A stretch of DNA of 64,000 bases from assembly GCA_017622875.1 (NCBI GenBank), contig JAGAQG010000024.1:54393-118392 (forward strand). Direction: 5' to 3'. The translations under genes and the position numbers were made by a program. How positions within the stretch are numbered: position 1 is the first letter of the stretch; the number at the start of each line of letters is the position of its first letter. This DNA comes from Lachnospiraceae bacterium. GTDB lineage: Bacteria; Bacillota; Clostridia; Lachnospirales; Lachnospiraceae. Positions 18,841 through 27,413 of the stretch are shown here, in pieces. Below the pieces are notes generated by a model. It was not told the DNA's origin and searched no databases. It saw nothing but the letters and a program-made list of their open reading frames with translations.

Positions 18841-20214
18841 TTATGCTCTTTTTTTCTCGTGCCAGTAATATTCCAGACAAGGTACTAAGATCAGCGCAGT
18901 AATACCGGTGGTAAGCCCGCCATTGTACAGCATCAGTCCGCCATGCATTGCACTGGTGGAAGTACAGATAACTGCAGCCATGAATCCGGCAATTACACCG
19001 AAACGTTTTCCATATCGTCCTGCAATCGGACAAAGACCTGTGGCGAAGGCTGCACCGTTTAAGTACCCCTGTGTGGAGAGGGTCCATGGGATTTCCATAC
19101 CTGAAATGACACAGAGGATTGCTACAAAAATGGATAATATTCCATAGCCTAAGAAAATCGGCCAAACATTCACAGGATGCTGTCCCTGGGAGGAGAAGGT
19201 CATGGCAGCAATGATCACGCCTACCGTAGGACCGGTAAATCCGGCACCGTCAGTAAAGGTAATGACTAAGATAAAATAGGTCAGTACCATAAAACCGTAG
19301 ACTCCCATATTGATCAGTACATTTCCTCTGCCATATTCAACAAAAAAGTCAGCGCTGTGACTGTTGGACTTTAAAAGTTCCCTGTAACCTTTGAATGATC
19401 TTCCATTTAAAAACCATCCCCATATAAGACAAAACAAAAACATAATTGCAAAGTAGCAAATGATGAATGTAGGGTAAGAATTTCCGTGAGCTTCGTAGAG
19501 TGTATTTGGAAGCTGGTAGGAACGCGGTGCATCAATACCGAGCGTTTTGTACATAAATGCGTAAATAAACAGTCCTAAAAGACCAAAAGCAAGTCCGCCA
19601 TTATAGAGATTGAATCCCTTGTGAAGCTTTAGAGCACCCGGGAGCATGGCAGGAATTGCAAAACCAAGGAAAATACTAAAGATAATTACGTAAATAAAGC
19701 CGAGAACACTGATCTGAACCTGTTCAGCAATGTAATAATTCCATACATGGTAGCGGAAAAGCATTTCACTGATAAAAGGTCCAAAAGCAGTGGAGAACAT
19801 TGCCATATCAAGATTATAACGGAAACCAACCTTAAATACTTTCGTAAAAAGAAGAATTCCCAGGATTGGAGGCCACATGTTAAAAAAGTTCAATCCGTAA
19901 AAACAATGGGCAACAACTAAAAAATATCCGGCCAGCATACTTGGACGGCATTCTGCATTTAGAAAAGTCATAAGAGCCCAGCAGGATGTTCCGCACAGTC
20001 CTGCGTTTAAAAAGGCGGAGGCTAGGTTTCCTACCTGAAAATAGTCAGTAATGAGTGGTGCAGGTGTCACTAAAATATGAAAAAGGTCCTTCCAAACGTG
20101 TCCCCATAAATCAAGATAAATTGTTGCAGCAAATGATGCGATGAAAAAGCTGACAGAAATATGCAGGCAGATTCCCTTGATAAACCAGCTGTCGCGTTTA
20201 ATATTAAAATCCAT
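18841..20214 (-). CDS. DUF1576 family polytopic membrane protein
   Basis: 457 residues with roughly 10-12 hydrophobic segments. Sequence features such as FNMWPPILGILLFTKVFKVG, the repeated GLAFGLLGLFIYAF and AMHGGLMLYNGGLTTGITAL fit the DUF1576 family, whose function is not known. Two regions with LYNGGL suggest an internal duplication. It could be a transporter for the substrate of the neighbouring hydrolase; that is inference only. Confidence 0.6.
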   Translation of the reverse strand: MDFNIKRDSWFIKGICLHISVSFFIASFAATIYLDLWGHVWKDLFHILVTPAPLITDYFQVGNLASAFLNAGLCGTSCWALMTFLNAECRPSMLAGYFLVVAHCFYGLNFFNMWPPILGILLFTKVFKVGFRYNLDMAMFSTAFGPFISEMLFRYHVWNYYIAEQVQISVLGFIYVIIFSIFLGFAIPAMLPGALKLHKGFNLYNGGLAFGLLGLFIYAFMYKTLGIDAPRSYQLPNTLYEAHGNSYPTFIICYFAIMFLFCLIWGWFLNGRSFKGYRELLKSNSHSADFFVEYGRGNVLINMGVYGFMVLTYFILVITFTDGAGFTGPTVGVIIAAMTFSSQGQHPVNVWPIFLGYGILSIFVAILCVISGMEIPWTLSTQGYLNGAAFATGLCPIAGRYGKRFGVIAGFMAAVICTSTSAMHGGLMLYNGGLTTGITALILVPCLEYYWHEKKRA

Positions 20215-20249
20215 AATTTTCCCTCTGATCGTATTTCATAATCTCTTCT

Positions 20250-20277
20250 AGTTTATCATAAAGAACCTGAAATGCAA
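20250..20277 (-). promoter_or_regulatory. Possible promoter for the DUF1576 / SGNH hydrolase operon
   Basis: On the minus strand TTGCAT, 16-base spacer, TAAACT, placed about 35 bases before the start at 20214. Confidence 0.35.
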
Positions 20278-20356
20278 TGGATGAGGGAACTTATTTTTAT
20301 AGTATCTTTGTACAAAAAATGATACAATTAAAAAAATTATGTTAAGGAGGAAAAGC

Positions 20357-21103
20357 ATGAACGAGTATTTAAGCAGTGTGAATTCTGGAATCTTTTATCT
20401 GCTGGTGGCAGGGATTCTTGGATTCATCACAATCATGTGTTTCGTATTTTTGATCAAAAGCTACAAGGCGGGAATTGAAATTGGCATGGATAAAAAGGTG
20501 TTAAAAAAGACCATTACAGCAAGTGCCACATTTACCTTACTCCCGTCTATCAGTATTTTATTGGGGGTAATTGCACTTAGCGGCTCCCTGGGAGTACCGT
20601 TTTCGTGGCTGAGGCTATCTGTTGTGGGTGCGCTGCAATATGAACTGAATGTGGCGGAAATTGCTGCACAGAGTATCGGACTTTCAGGGCTTCGTGTGGA
20701 TGAAATGAGCATTGGAGCATTTGTTACCATTGGTCTTGTAATGACCGCGGGAATACTGGGCAGCGTTATCTGCTGTATTTTTTTCCTGAAAAAGTATCTT
20801 GGAAAGATTCACAAAGCACCAAAAAAAGAGAGCAGTGGAAAACCGGGGTTTGGTGCACACGCAACAACAGCAATGTTCGTAGGATTATGTGCAGCATATA
20901 TCGGTGCCTATATTGGAAAAGCAATTCCAAGAGAAGGTCAGGATGTGATGCCGCTTTTTGTGGCAGTAGTGGCTGCTATTGTGATGGCAGTTTTTGAATA
21001 TTTTATTCAGAAAAAAGGAAAAGCAGCATTGGAAAATTTCAGTCTTGCAGCAAGCATGCTGGTGGCTATGGCAGCAGCAGTATTTCTGCAGATGGTGATG
21101 TAG
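20357..21103 (+). CDS. DUF5058 family membrane protein
   Basis: 248 residues with about six membrane segments, including a helix with TLLPSISILLGVIALSGSLG. I recognise the DUF5058 family, found as one half of a two-protein membrane system in clostridia; biochemical function is not established. The start at 20357 follows AAGGAGGA; an in-frame ATG at 20339 precedes that site. The next two genes follow at 9 and 12 bases, so membrane pair plus peptidase form one operon. Confidence 0.6.
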   Translation: MNEYLSSVNSGIFYLLVAGILGFITIMCFVFLIKSYKAGIEIGMDKKVLKKTITASATFTLLPSISILLGVIALSGSLGVPFSWLRLSVVGALQYELNVAEIAAQSIGLSGLRVDEMSIGAFVTIGLVMTAGILGSVICCIFFLKKYLGKIHKAPKKESSGKPGFGAHATTAMFVGLCAAYIGAYIGKAIPREGQDVMPLFVAVVAAIVMAVFEYFIQKKGKAALENFSLAASMLVAMAAAVFLQMVM

Positions 21104-21112
21104 GAGAAAATG

Positions 21113-21793
21113 ATGGACGAAAGACAGAGAGAACAGTTTTTTGAAGAATATAACAGAGGTCTGCACCGCCTTGGCAGGATTCTTTTGATCACATCAGTGA
21201 TTCTGTTGGTAGCAGTACCGTTTATCATTGGGGCAGTAAATGGTGTGATGCCGACCTTAAGCGGATTTTTGGCAGGTTTTGCAAAGGTTGGAATCATTTA
21301 TATTCCGGTGGCCATTGTTGAATTTTTAGTTTATACACCAATGCTGGGTGTTGGGGGCAGTTATTTATCATTTCTTACAGGAAATGTTACCAATATGAAG
21401 ATTCCATGTGCCATGAACGCAAGAGATATGGCGGGAACGACGGTAGGTACACCGGAAAATGAGATTGTATCTACCATCAGTGTGGCAACCAGTGCAATTG
21501 TGACCACATTGGTCATTGTAGCAGGGGTAATCCTGCTTGTTCCGCTGCAGCCGGTGTTTCAGAGTGAAACATTGCTCCCGGCATTTAATAATGTTGTTCC
21601 GGCACTGTTTGGGGCACTGGGATTGAAATATTTTGCAAAGAGCCCGAAGATTGCAGCAATTCCGTTAACATTGATGGCACTTCTTTGTGTTTTAGTGCCT
21701 GCTGCCATCAGCCAGACAAGCTTACTGATGATTCCGGCAGGAGGCCTTGCACTTCTGATCGGTTATGTACTGTTTAAAAAAGATAAACTCTAA
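21113..21793 (+). CDS. Membrane protein, partner of the DUF5058 protein
   Basis: 226 residues with a charged cytoplasmic N-terminus (DERQREQFFEEYNRGLHRLG) and about six to seven membrane helices. A conserved-looking polar loop, NVTNMKIPCAMNARDMAGT, in the middle of the protein resembles a substrate or partner site. I do not recognise a named family with confidence. The second of two adjacent ATGs (21113) has better spacing from AGGAGA. Its place between the DUF5058 gene and a membrane-anchored M20 peptidase suggests a peptide or amino-acid derivative carrier. Confidence 0.55.
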   Translation: MDERQREQFFEEYNRGLHRLGRILLITSVILLVAVPFIIGAVNGVMPTLSGFLAGFAKVGIIYIPVAIVEFLVYTPMLGVGGSYLSFLTGNVTNMKIPCAMNARDMAGTTVGTPENEIVSTISVATSAIVTTLVIVAGVILLVPLQPVFQSETLLPAFNNVVPALFGALGLKYFAKSPKIAAIPLTLMALLCVLVPAAISQTSLLMIPAGGLALLIGYVLFKKDKL

Positions 21794-21805
21794 AAAGGAG
21801 CAGCT

Positions 21806-23239
21806 ATGAGTATTTTAATAGGATTGTTATTATTTATTATTTTGTTGGCAGCTGTGGTGTTGATCAGAACATTCTCCTTAAAGCCAACAGCAGCAAAAAC
21901 CGCAAAAATTGAACTGGATGATTCCAATAGAGCAAAAGAATATGGAAAGCGTCTTGCCCAGATGATCCAAAAGGAAACGATTTCTGTAAGAGATGAGAAT
22001 GATCATGAAAAGTTTTACGAATTTCACAAAACACTGGAGGAACTTTTTCCATTGCTTCATAAGACTTGCGAAAAACATGAATTTCATGGAAGTCTGTTGT
22101 ATCACTGGAAGGGGTCGGGAAATCATGAACCAATCCTGCTGATGAGCCACCAGGATGTGGTAGAGGCAAACGGTGTCTGGGAACATGAACCATTCAGTGG
22201 AGATATTGATGACAAAGGACGTGTATGGGGACGTGGAACGGTTGATACTAAGGGCAGTTTATTTTGTATTCTCTCAGCAGTTGAAGAGCTGATTTCAGAA
22301 GGTCATATACCGGAATGCGATGTTTATATTGCAAGCAGCTGTACAGAAGAAATCAGCGGTGAAGGTGCACCGTTGACGGTTCAGTACTTAAAGGAACGGG
22401 GAATCCATCTTGCACTTCTTCTGGATGAGGGAGGTATGATCGTGGAGGAACCGGTCGGCGGTGTCAAAGGTCTCTATGGAATGGTCGGTGTCGTGGAAAA
22501 AGGTTATGGCGATGTGAAATTTATTGCAAAAAGCGGTGGCGGTCATGCAAGTGCACCGGGAAAGAACACTCCATTGGTGCGCCTTGGAAAGTTTATGGCA
22601 GAAATTGATAAGAAAAATCCTTTTACTGCAAAGCTGACACCGACAGTCAGAGAAATGTTCACCCGTATGGCACCAAATATGAATTTTGGCATGCGTATGA
22701 TCTTTGCCAATCTCTGGCTGTTTGAAGGACTGCTGTTAAAACTTCTGCCTGTAATCAGTCCGGCTGCCGCAGCTATGACAAGAACGACGATGGCCTTTAC
22801 CACCGCAAAAGGGGCAGATGGTTTAAATGTTCTGCCGCAGGAGGCCTATGTGACAGCCAATATGAGATTTATCCACCATCAGCCAAACAAAGAAAGTATT
22901 GAGCTTGTAAAGAACATTGCGAAGAAATATGACATCGAGACAGAACCGATGTATCATGATGAGCCATGTCCGATCGTGGATTTTCAGAGCGATGTATTCC
23001 GACTGTTGGAAAAGATTTCGGCAGAAATCTACCCGGGTGTCGGTATTTGTCCATACACCATGACTGGCGGTACAGATGCAAAGTTCTACAAGGAAATCTG
23101 TGAAAATGCGATGCGTTTTGCGCCGATTTATATTGATTCCAAACAGTATGCCAGCATTCATGGATTGAATGAAAATATTTATCAGGGCGCCCTGCCGAAG
23201 GCTGTCGATTTCTATAAAATGGTTATCAAAAATTGTTGA
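21806..23239 (+). CDS. M20 family metallopeptidase, membrane-anchored (carboxypeptidase S / PM20D1-like)
   Basis: 477 residues. An N-terminal hydrophobic helix (ILIGLLLFIILLAAVVLI) is followed by an M20 di-zinc hydrolase: LLMSHQDVV with the first His-x-Asp, WGRGTVDTKG with the bridging Asp, and ASSCTEEISGEGAP with the catalytic Glu pair; a dimerisation lid sits mid-sequence. The anchor and size match vacuolar carboxypeptidase S and mammalian PM20D1, which cleave or form N-acyl amino acids, more than simple dipeptidases. Substrate unknown; likely linked to the two membrane proteins before it. Confidence 0.8.
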   Translation: MSILIGLLLFIILLAAVVLIRTFSLKPTAAKTAKIELDDSNRAKEYGKRLAQMIQKETISVRDENDHEKFYEFHKTLEELFPLLHKTCEKHEFHGSLLYHWKGSGNHEPILLMSHQDVVEANGVWEHEPFSGDIDDKGRVWGRGTVDTKGSLFCILSAVEELISEGHIPECDVYIASSCTEEISGEGAPLTVQYLKERGIHLALLLDEGGMIVEEPVGGVKGLYGMVGVVEKGYGDVKFIAKSGGGHASAPGKNTPLVRLGKFMAEIDKKNPFTAKLTPTVREMFTRMAPNMNFGMRMIFANLWLFEGLLLKLLPVISPAAAAMTRTTMAFTTAKGADGLNVLPQEAYVTANMRFIHHQPNKESIELVKNIAKKYDIETEPMYHDEPCPIVDFQSDVFRLLEKISAEIYPGVGICPYTMTGGTDAKFYKEICENAMRFAPIYIDSKQYASIHGLNENIYQGALPKAVDFYKMVIKNC

Positions 23240-23251
23240 TAAGATTTCCGT

Positions 23252-23258
23252 TTCGACA
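23252..23258 (-). promoter_or_regulatory. Candidate 0A box upstream of spo0A
   Basis: TTCGACA on the plus strand, the exact complement of the Spo0A-binding consensus TGTCGAA, 106 bases before the spo0A start. Autoregulation of spo0A is known in bacilli; a seven-base match can occur by chance. Confidence 0.4.
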
Positions 23259-23363
23259 GCGGACTTTTCAAGTTTCCTCCTTTTATTTTGATTATACTGA
23301 TTTTGGAAGTGAATCTTGGGGATTCCAGGACAGTTTTATGAGAGATAGAAGGAGGAATGAGAG

Positions 23364-24149
23364 ATGGGGATTCTGAATGTGGCGATTGCCGATGATAATG
23401 AAAGAATGGTGGAGATATTAGACAGCATCGTAAAAAAAGATGACGAGATTCGAATTGTCGGCAAAGCAAATAATGGTGAGGACGTCTACCATATGATTAA
23501 AGAAAAGGAGCCGGATGTTGTTTTATTGGATCTGATTATGCCAAAACTCGACGGACTTTCAGTCATGGAGAGAATCAATCAGGATCAGACAATAAAAAAG
23601 CATCCGAAATTTATTGTCATTTCTGCAATCGGGCAGGAAGGAATCACTGAAGACGCCTTCAATCTTGGTGCACATTATTACATAATGAAGCCATTTGATA
23701 ATGACATGGTGTTGAACAGGGTAAAAGCAATGAAAAACTATGGGGCATCATGTTCCAAAACGTCCTTAAATGTTTGCGGCGAAAGAGGGAGAATGGAAAA
23801 TCTGGAGAATGATGTGACGGATATGATTCATGAAGTGGGAGTTCCAGCACATATTAAGGGGTATCAGTATTTGAGAGATGCGATTATTATGGTAATTAAG
23901 GAGCCGGATATGTTAAATTCGATTACAAAGATTTTATATCCTACCATTGCAAAACGAAATCAGACAACGCCAAGCCGTGTGGAGAGAGCAATCCGACATG
24001 CCATTGAAGTGGCATGGAGCAGAGGGAATATGGACATTATCAATTCTTTATTCAGTTATACAGTTAGTACAGGAAAGGGGAAGCCGACAAATTCAGAATT
24101 TATTGCACTTATTGCGGATAAAATCAGATTGCAAAATAAAATACGATAA
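23364..24149 (+). CDS. spo0A: Sporulation transcription factor Spo0A
   Basis: 261 residues: N-terminal receiver domain with acidic pocket D10-D11, phospho-acceptor D56 (VVLLDLIMP) and the conserved lysine in YYIMKPFD; C-terminal Spo0A domain with the recognition helix segment [21 protein letters not shown]. Master regulator of entry into sporulation. Strong GGAGG site before the ATG. It marks the organism as a likely spore former. Confidence 0.96.
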   Translation: MGILNVAIADDNERMVEILDSIVKKDDEIRIVGKANNGEDVYHMIKEKEPDVVLLDLIMPKLDGLSVMERINQDQTIKKHPKFIVISAIGQEGITEDAFNLGAHYYIMKPFDNDMVLNRVKAMKNYGASCSKTSLNVCGERGRMENLENDVTDMIHEVGVPAHIKGYQYLRDAIIMVIKEPDMLNSITKILYPTIAKRNQTTPSRVERAIRHAIEVAWSRGNMDIINSLFSYTVSTGKGKPTNSEFIALIADKIRLQNKIR

Positions 24150-24226
24150 AATGTTCTTTCATTGGCTTGGTGGATGTGATAAAATCAGACAAGGGTTTTA
24201 CTATATTAAGTCAGGGGGAAATACAC

Positions 24227-25678
24227 ATGATGAAAATTTTGTTTGCTGCGTCTGAAGCGATACCTTTTATTAAAACAGGGGGGCTGGCTGACGTGGTAGG
24301 ATCTTTGCCAAAATATTTTGACAAGGAAAAATATGATGTGCGTGTTATGATTCCAAAATATTTATGTATTCGTCAGGAACTTCGTGAACAGATGAAGTTT
24401 GTAAATAAGTATTACGTAAAGATGAACTGGAGAACACAATATGCAGGCATCGATGAAATGGAGTACGACGGAGTAAAATATTACTTTATTGATAATGAAT
24501 ATTATTTTGCAGGCCCGAGACCTTACGGGGAAATGTATCAGGACAGTGAAAAATTTGCGTATTTTTCAAAAGCAGTTTTAGAGGCGCTTCCGGTAATTGG
24601 TTTTCAGCCGGATCTGATTCACTGTCATGACTGGCAGACAGGCCTGATTCCTGTACATTTAAAAGTTGATTATGCAGGAAATGATTTTTACAAAGATATC
24701 AAAACCGTTATGACCATTCATAACTTGAAATTCCAGGGACGCTGGATCATGTCAGAAATCAAGGATGTGACAGGTCTTGGAGATGAATATTTTACATCTG
24801 ATAAACTTGAATTGTATGGAGACGGAAGCTATTTGAAGGGCGGTCTTGTTTACGCGGACATGATCACAACTGTAAGTGAGTCTTACGCAGAGGAGATTAA
24901 AACACCGCATTATGGCGAGGCGCTGGATGGATTGCTGAATGCAAGAAGCCATGAATTGCGTGGTATTGTCAACGGTATCGATTATGAGGATTACGATCCA
25001 AAGACAGACAAAAAAATAGCTGTAAATTATGATGTCTCTGACTTTAGAAAAAATAAGATTAAGAACAAACGTGCTTTACAGAAAGAACTTGGCATGGAAG
25101 CGGGAGATGGAAAGTTTTTAATTGGTATTGTTTCCCGTTTGACAGATCAGAAGGGATTTGACCTGATTGCTTACGTGATGGATGAATTATGTGCAGACGA
25201 AAATATAGAGCTTGTAGTACTCGGTACCGGTGAAGAGCGCTATGAAAATATGTTCCGTCACTTTGCATGGAAGTATGAGGGAAGAGTTTCTGCAAATATT
25301 TTCTATTCTGAAGAACTTTCACATAAGATTTATGCTTCCTGTGATGCATTTTTAATGCCTTCTGCGTTTGAACCATGTGGACTTAGCCAGTTGATGAGCT
25401 TAAGATACGGGACATTGCCAATCGTCAGAGAAACAGGTGGCTTAAAAGATACAGTAGAGCCTTATAATGAATACGAAAAGATCGGAACAGGTTTTAGTTT
25501 TACAAATTATAATGCACATGAAATGTTAGACCGGGTACGTTACGCTCAGAGTATTTTCCAGAATAAGAAACGTGACTGGAACAAGATCGTAGAGAGCGCG
25601 ATGACAGCTGATTTCTCATGGAAAGCTTCTGCTAAGAAATACGAAGAAATGTATGACGAATTAGTCGGAGAAAAATAA
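24227..25678 (+). CDS. glgA: Glycogen synthase (ADP-glucose, GT5)
   Basis: 483 residues. N-terminal KTGGLADVVGSLP motif that binds ADP-glucose, HCHDWQTGLIP, and C-terminal GT-B domain with SAFEPCGLSQL followed by GTLPIVRETGGLKDTV. It extends alpha-1,4-glucan chains. The other glg genes are not in the window. Start at 24227 lies eight bases after AGGGGG; a frame extension back to 24167 lacks a site. Closed by a strong shared terminator. Confidence 0.93.
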   Translation: MMKILFAASEAIPFIKTGGLADVVGSLPKYFDKEKYDVRVMIPKYLCIRQELREQMKFVNKYYVKMNWRTQYAGIDEMEYDGVKYYFIDNEYYFAGPRPYGEMYQDSEKFAYFSKAVLEALPVIGFQPDLIHCHDWQTGLIPVHLKVDYAGNDFYKDIKTVMTIHNLKFQGRWIMSEIKDVTGLGDEYFTSDKLELYGDGSYLKGGLVYADMITTVSESYAEEIKTPHYGEALDGLLNARSHELRGIVNGIDYEDYDPKTDKKIAVNYDVSDFRKNKIKNKRALQKELGMEAGDGKFLIGIVSRLTDQKGFDLIAYVMDELCADENIELVVLGTGEERYENMFRHFAWKYEGRVSANIFYSEELSHKIYASCDAFLMPSAFEPCGLSQLMSLRYGTLPIVRETGGLKDTVEPYNEYEKIGTGFSFTNYNAHEMLDRVRYAQSIFQNKKRDWNKIVESAMTADFSWKASAKKYEEMYDELVGEK

Positions 25679-25680
25679 GA

Positions 25681-25719
25681 AAAGATAGGGGACTGCAAAT
25701 ACGCAGTCCCCTATCTTTT
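25681..25719. terminator. Bidirectional terminator between glgA and the NagB-like gene
   Basis: A 16-bp perfect stem, AAAGATAGGGGACTGC with its complement, around a six-base loop, with T-rich tracts on both strands. Confidence 0.85.
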
Positions 25720-25735
25720 CTTATTTTGCGCTTTA

Positions 25736-26437
25736 TTATGCATACCAGAATTTGGAATCTTCGACGGTCTTTAATACACTGGCTGGTAAATCCGGTGTTG
25801 CCGGACTGTCGATTAATTTTTGAATAATTTCCTGCTTGTGCTCCCCAAACACGATTAGAATAATGTTTCTGGATGCACAGATTTCTTTCAGCCCGATGGT
25901 GATACCGCCGCTAAGAGCTGGTGCATCTGTAAAATATTTGGTTCCTACAGATTTTGTGACTTCATCGATTTCCGATACACGGACTGTAGAATCAAATGGT
26001 GAACCAGGATCGTTTAATGCCAGATGTCCATTCATTCCCATCCCAAGAATCATTACATCAAATCCACCAAGTTCTTCGATCAGTGCTTTTACGGAAGCAC
26101 ATTCTGCAGCCGTATCTTCTGCAAGACCATCAAAAAGCCTTACCTGATTTTCGGGAAAATTTACGTGAGAGAGCAAGTTTTTTACTAAAAAGTCACTGCA
26201 GCTGCCGGAAATGGTTTTATTCATATACAGCCATTCATCCATGGCGATAAAATGTGCTTTGGAAAAATCCACGGCCCCTTTTTTATAACGCGCGATCAGT
26301 TCTTCACAAAGCGGAAGTGAAGAATGACCAGCAGCAATGCAGATTAAGATGTCTGGTTTTTCTTCCAACTGTTTACAGATTACGTCAGCGGCTGCAACAG
26401 CGATGGAAGCAGCATCTGGAAATGCTTTGCTTTGCAT
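25736..26437 (-). CDS. NagB-like hexosamine-6-phosphate isomerase/deaminase family protein with altered active site
   Basis: 233 residues of the glucosamine/galactosamine-6-phosphate isomerase fold. AMDEW (D67) matches the catalytic Asp72 region of NagB and LGMGMNGHLALNDPG its main motif, but the NagB residues Asp141 and Glu148 correspond to N136 and D143 here, with His138 kept. That pattern is closer to galactosamine-6-phosphate (AgaI-like) enzymes. It is the third gene of a tgt-acyltransferase-NagB operon, four bases after the acyltransferase. No other amino-sugar gene is near. Confidence 0.7.
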   Translation of the reverse strand: MQSKAFPDAASIAVAAADVICKQLEEKPDILICIAAGHSSLPLCEELIARYKKGAVDFSKAHFIAMDEWLYMNKTISGSCSDFLVKNLLSHVNFPENQVRLFDGLAEDTAAECASVKALIEELGGFDVMILGMGMNGHLALNDPGSPFDSTVRVSEIDEVTKSVGTKYFTDAPALSGGITIGLKEICASRNIILIVFGEHKQEIIQKLIDSPATPDLPASVLKTVEDSKFWYA

Positions 26438-26441
26438 AAAT

Positions 26442-27413
26442 TTACCCCCCTAGTCTTAAAAAAAGATTTGTAAAATTTGTAAATGGTTTGAGTGAAAAAA
26501 GTAATGTCAGACCAGCACATGCAGCTAACAGGATGATGGTCTCACAAAACGTATTCAGGTTTTCTAAAAGGCCGGTACAATATTCCAGATAAGAATAGGC
26601 CAGTCCATGGAAAAGATAGATGGCCATGGTACGTGTACCGATATAGGAGACTGGCAATTCTCGCTCTGTCATAAGAATCATGACTGAAAAAGTCATTACA
26701 AATCCAATGAGATACATGACAATGCGCCACAAAACGCCTTCTAACATATCCTGTTTCATAGCGGTATAGCTGTACCTTCCATAAAAAATCTGCATCGGTG
26801 CAATCCTCTCAAGTCCGATCCATGTCAGAAATACAGCAATTAGCATAATGCAGACAGCAGCAGTCCACTTTACCTTTTTTGAGGTGCGCCATCTGGTCAA
26901 TGTTTCTCGTTCAAAAGAAGTGCCTGCGAGATAAAACGGATAAAAGACCAGGGCACGTGGAATCGTAAGAAAATTATCCTGCATACCTGAGAACCCTATT
27001 AAAATTCCGGCACAAATTGACAAAATCATATGATAAGGGATTTTTTTAACATAAGGTGTAACAACACGCCACATAAATAGTGCCAAAAGATACCAGAGTG
27101 TAAACTTGGGTTTATGCAGGCACAGTTCAGTTGGCTTATGCATAAGAAAGGTATACAAAAGATAATAAATCACTTCAAAAGCAAGGTATGGAACAGCCAG
27201 CTTTTGAATGATTGTTTTAAGCGGCAGGTCCCGTTTGGCAAAATATCCTGAAATAAAAATAAATGCAGGCATGTGAAAGGATACGATGATCCATTTTAAA
27301 ACAAGCAAAAACTCATTTTTGGAGACGCTAGGACCTGTAAAATGTCCGACAACTACAAGGAAAATTAGAAGTACCTTGTAGTTGTCAAATAAATAATCTC
27401 TAGTTTTTTGCAT
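26442..27413 (-). CDS. Acyltransferase family 3 membrane protein
   Basis: 323 residues with about ten membrane helices. The start (QKTRDYLFDNYKVLLIFLVVVGHF) carries the conserved His of the acyltransferase 3 family, as in fucose 4-O-acetylases and similar enzymes that O-acetylate surface polysaccharides. The start at 27413 overlaps the end of tgt by 14 bases and uses GGAA inside tgt; a longer frame to 27467 would lie fully inside tgt. The acyl acceptor is unknown. Confidence 0.75.
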   Translation of the reverse strand: MQKTRDYLFDNYKVLLIFLVVVGHFTGPSVSKNEFLLVLKWIIVSFHMPAFIFISGYFAKRDLPLKTIIQKLAVPYLAFEVIYYLLYTFLMHKPTELCLHKPKFTLWYLLALFMWRVVTPYVKKIPYHMILSICAGILIGFSGMQDNFLTIPRALVFYPFYLAGTSFERETLTRWRTSKKVKWTAAVCIMLIAVFLTWIGLERIAPMQIFYGRYSYTAMKQDMLEGVLWRIVMYLIGFVMTFSVMILMTERELPVSYIGTRTMAIYLFHGLAYSYLEYCTGLLENLNTFCETIILLAACAGLTLLFSLKPFTNFTNLFLRLGG

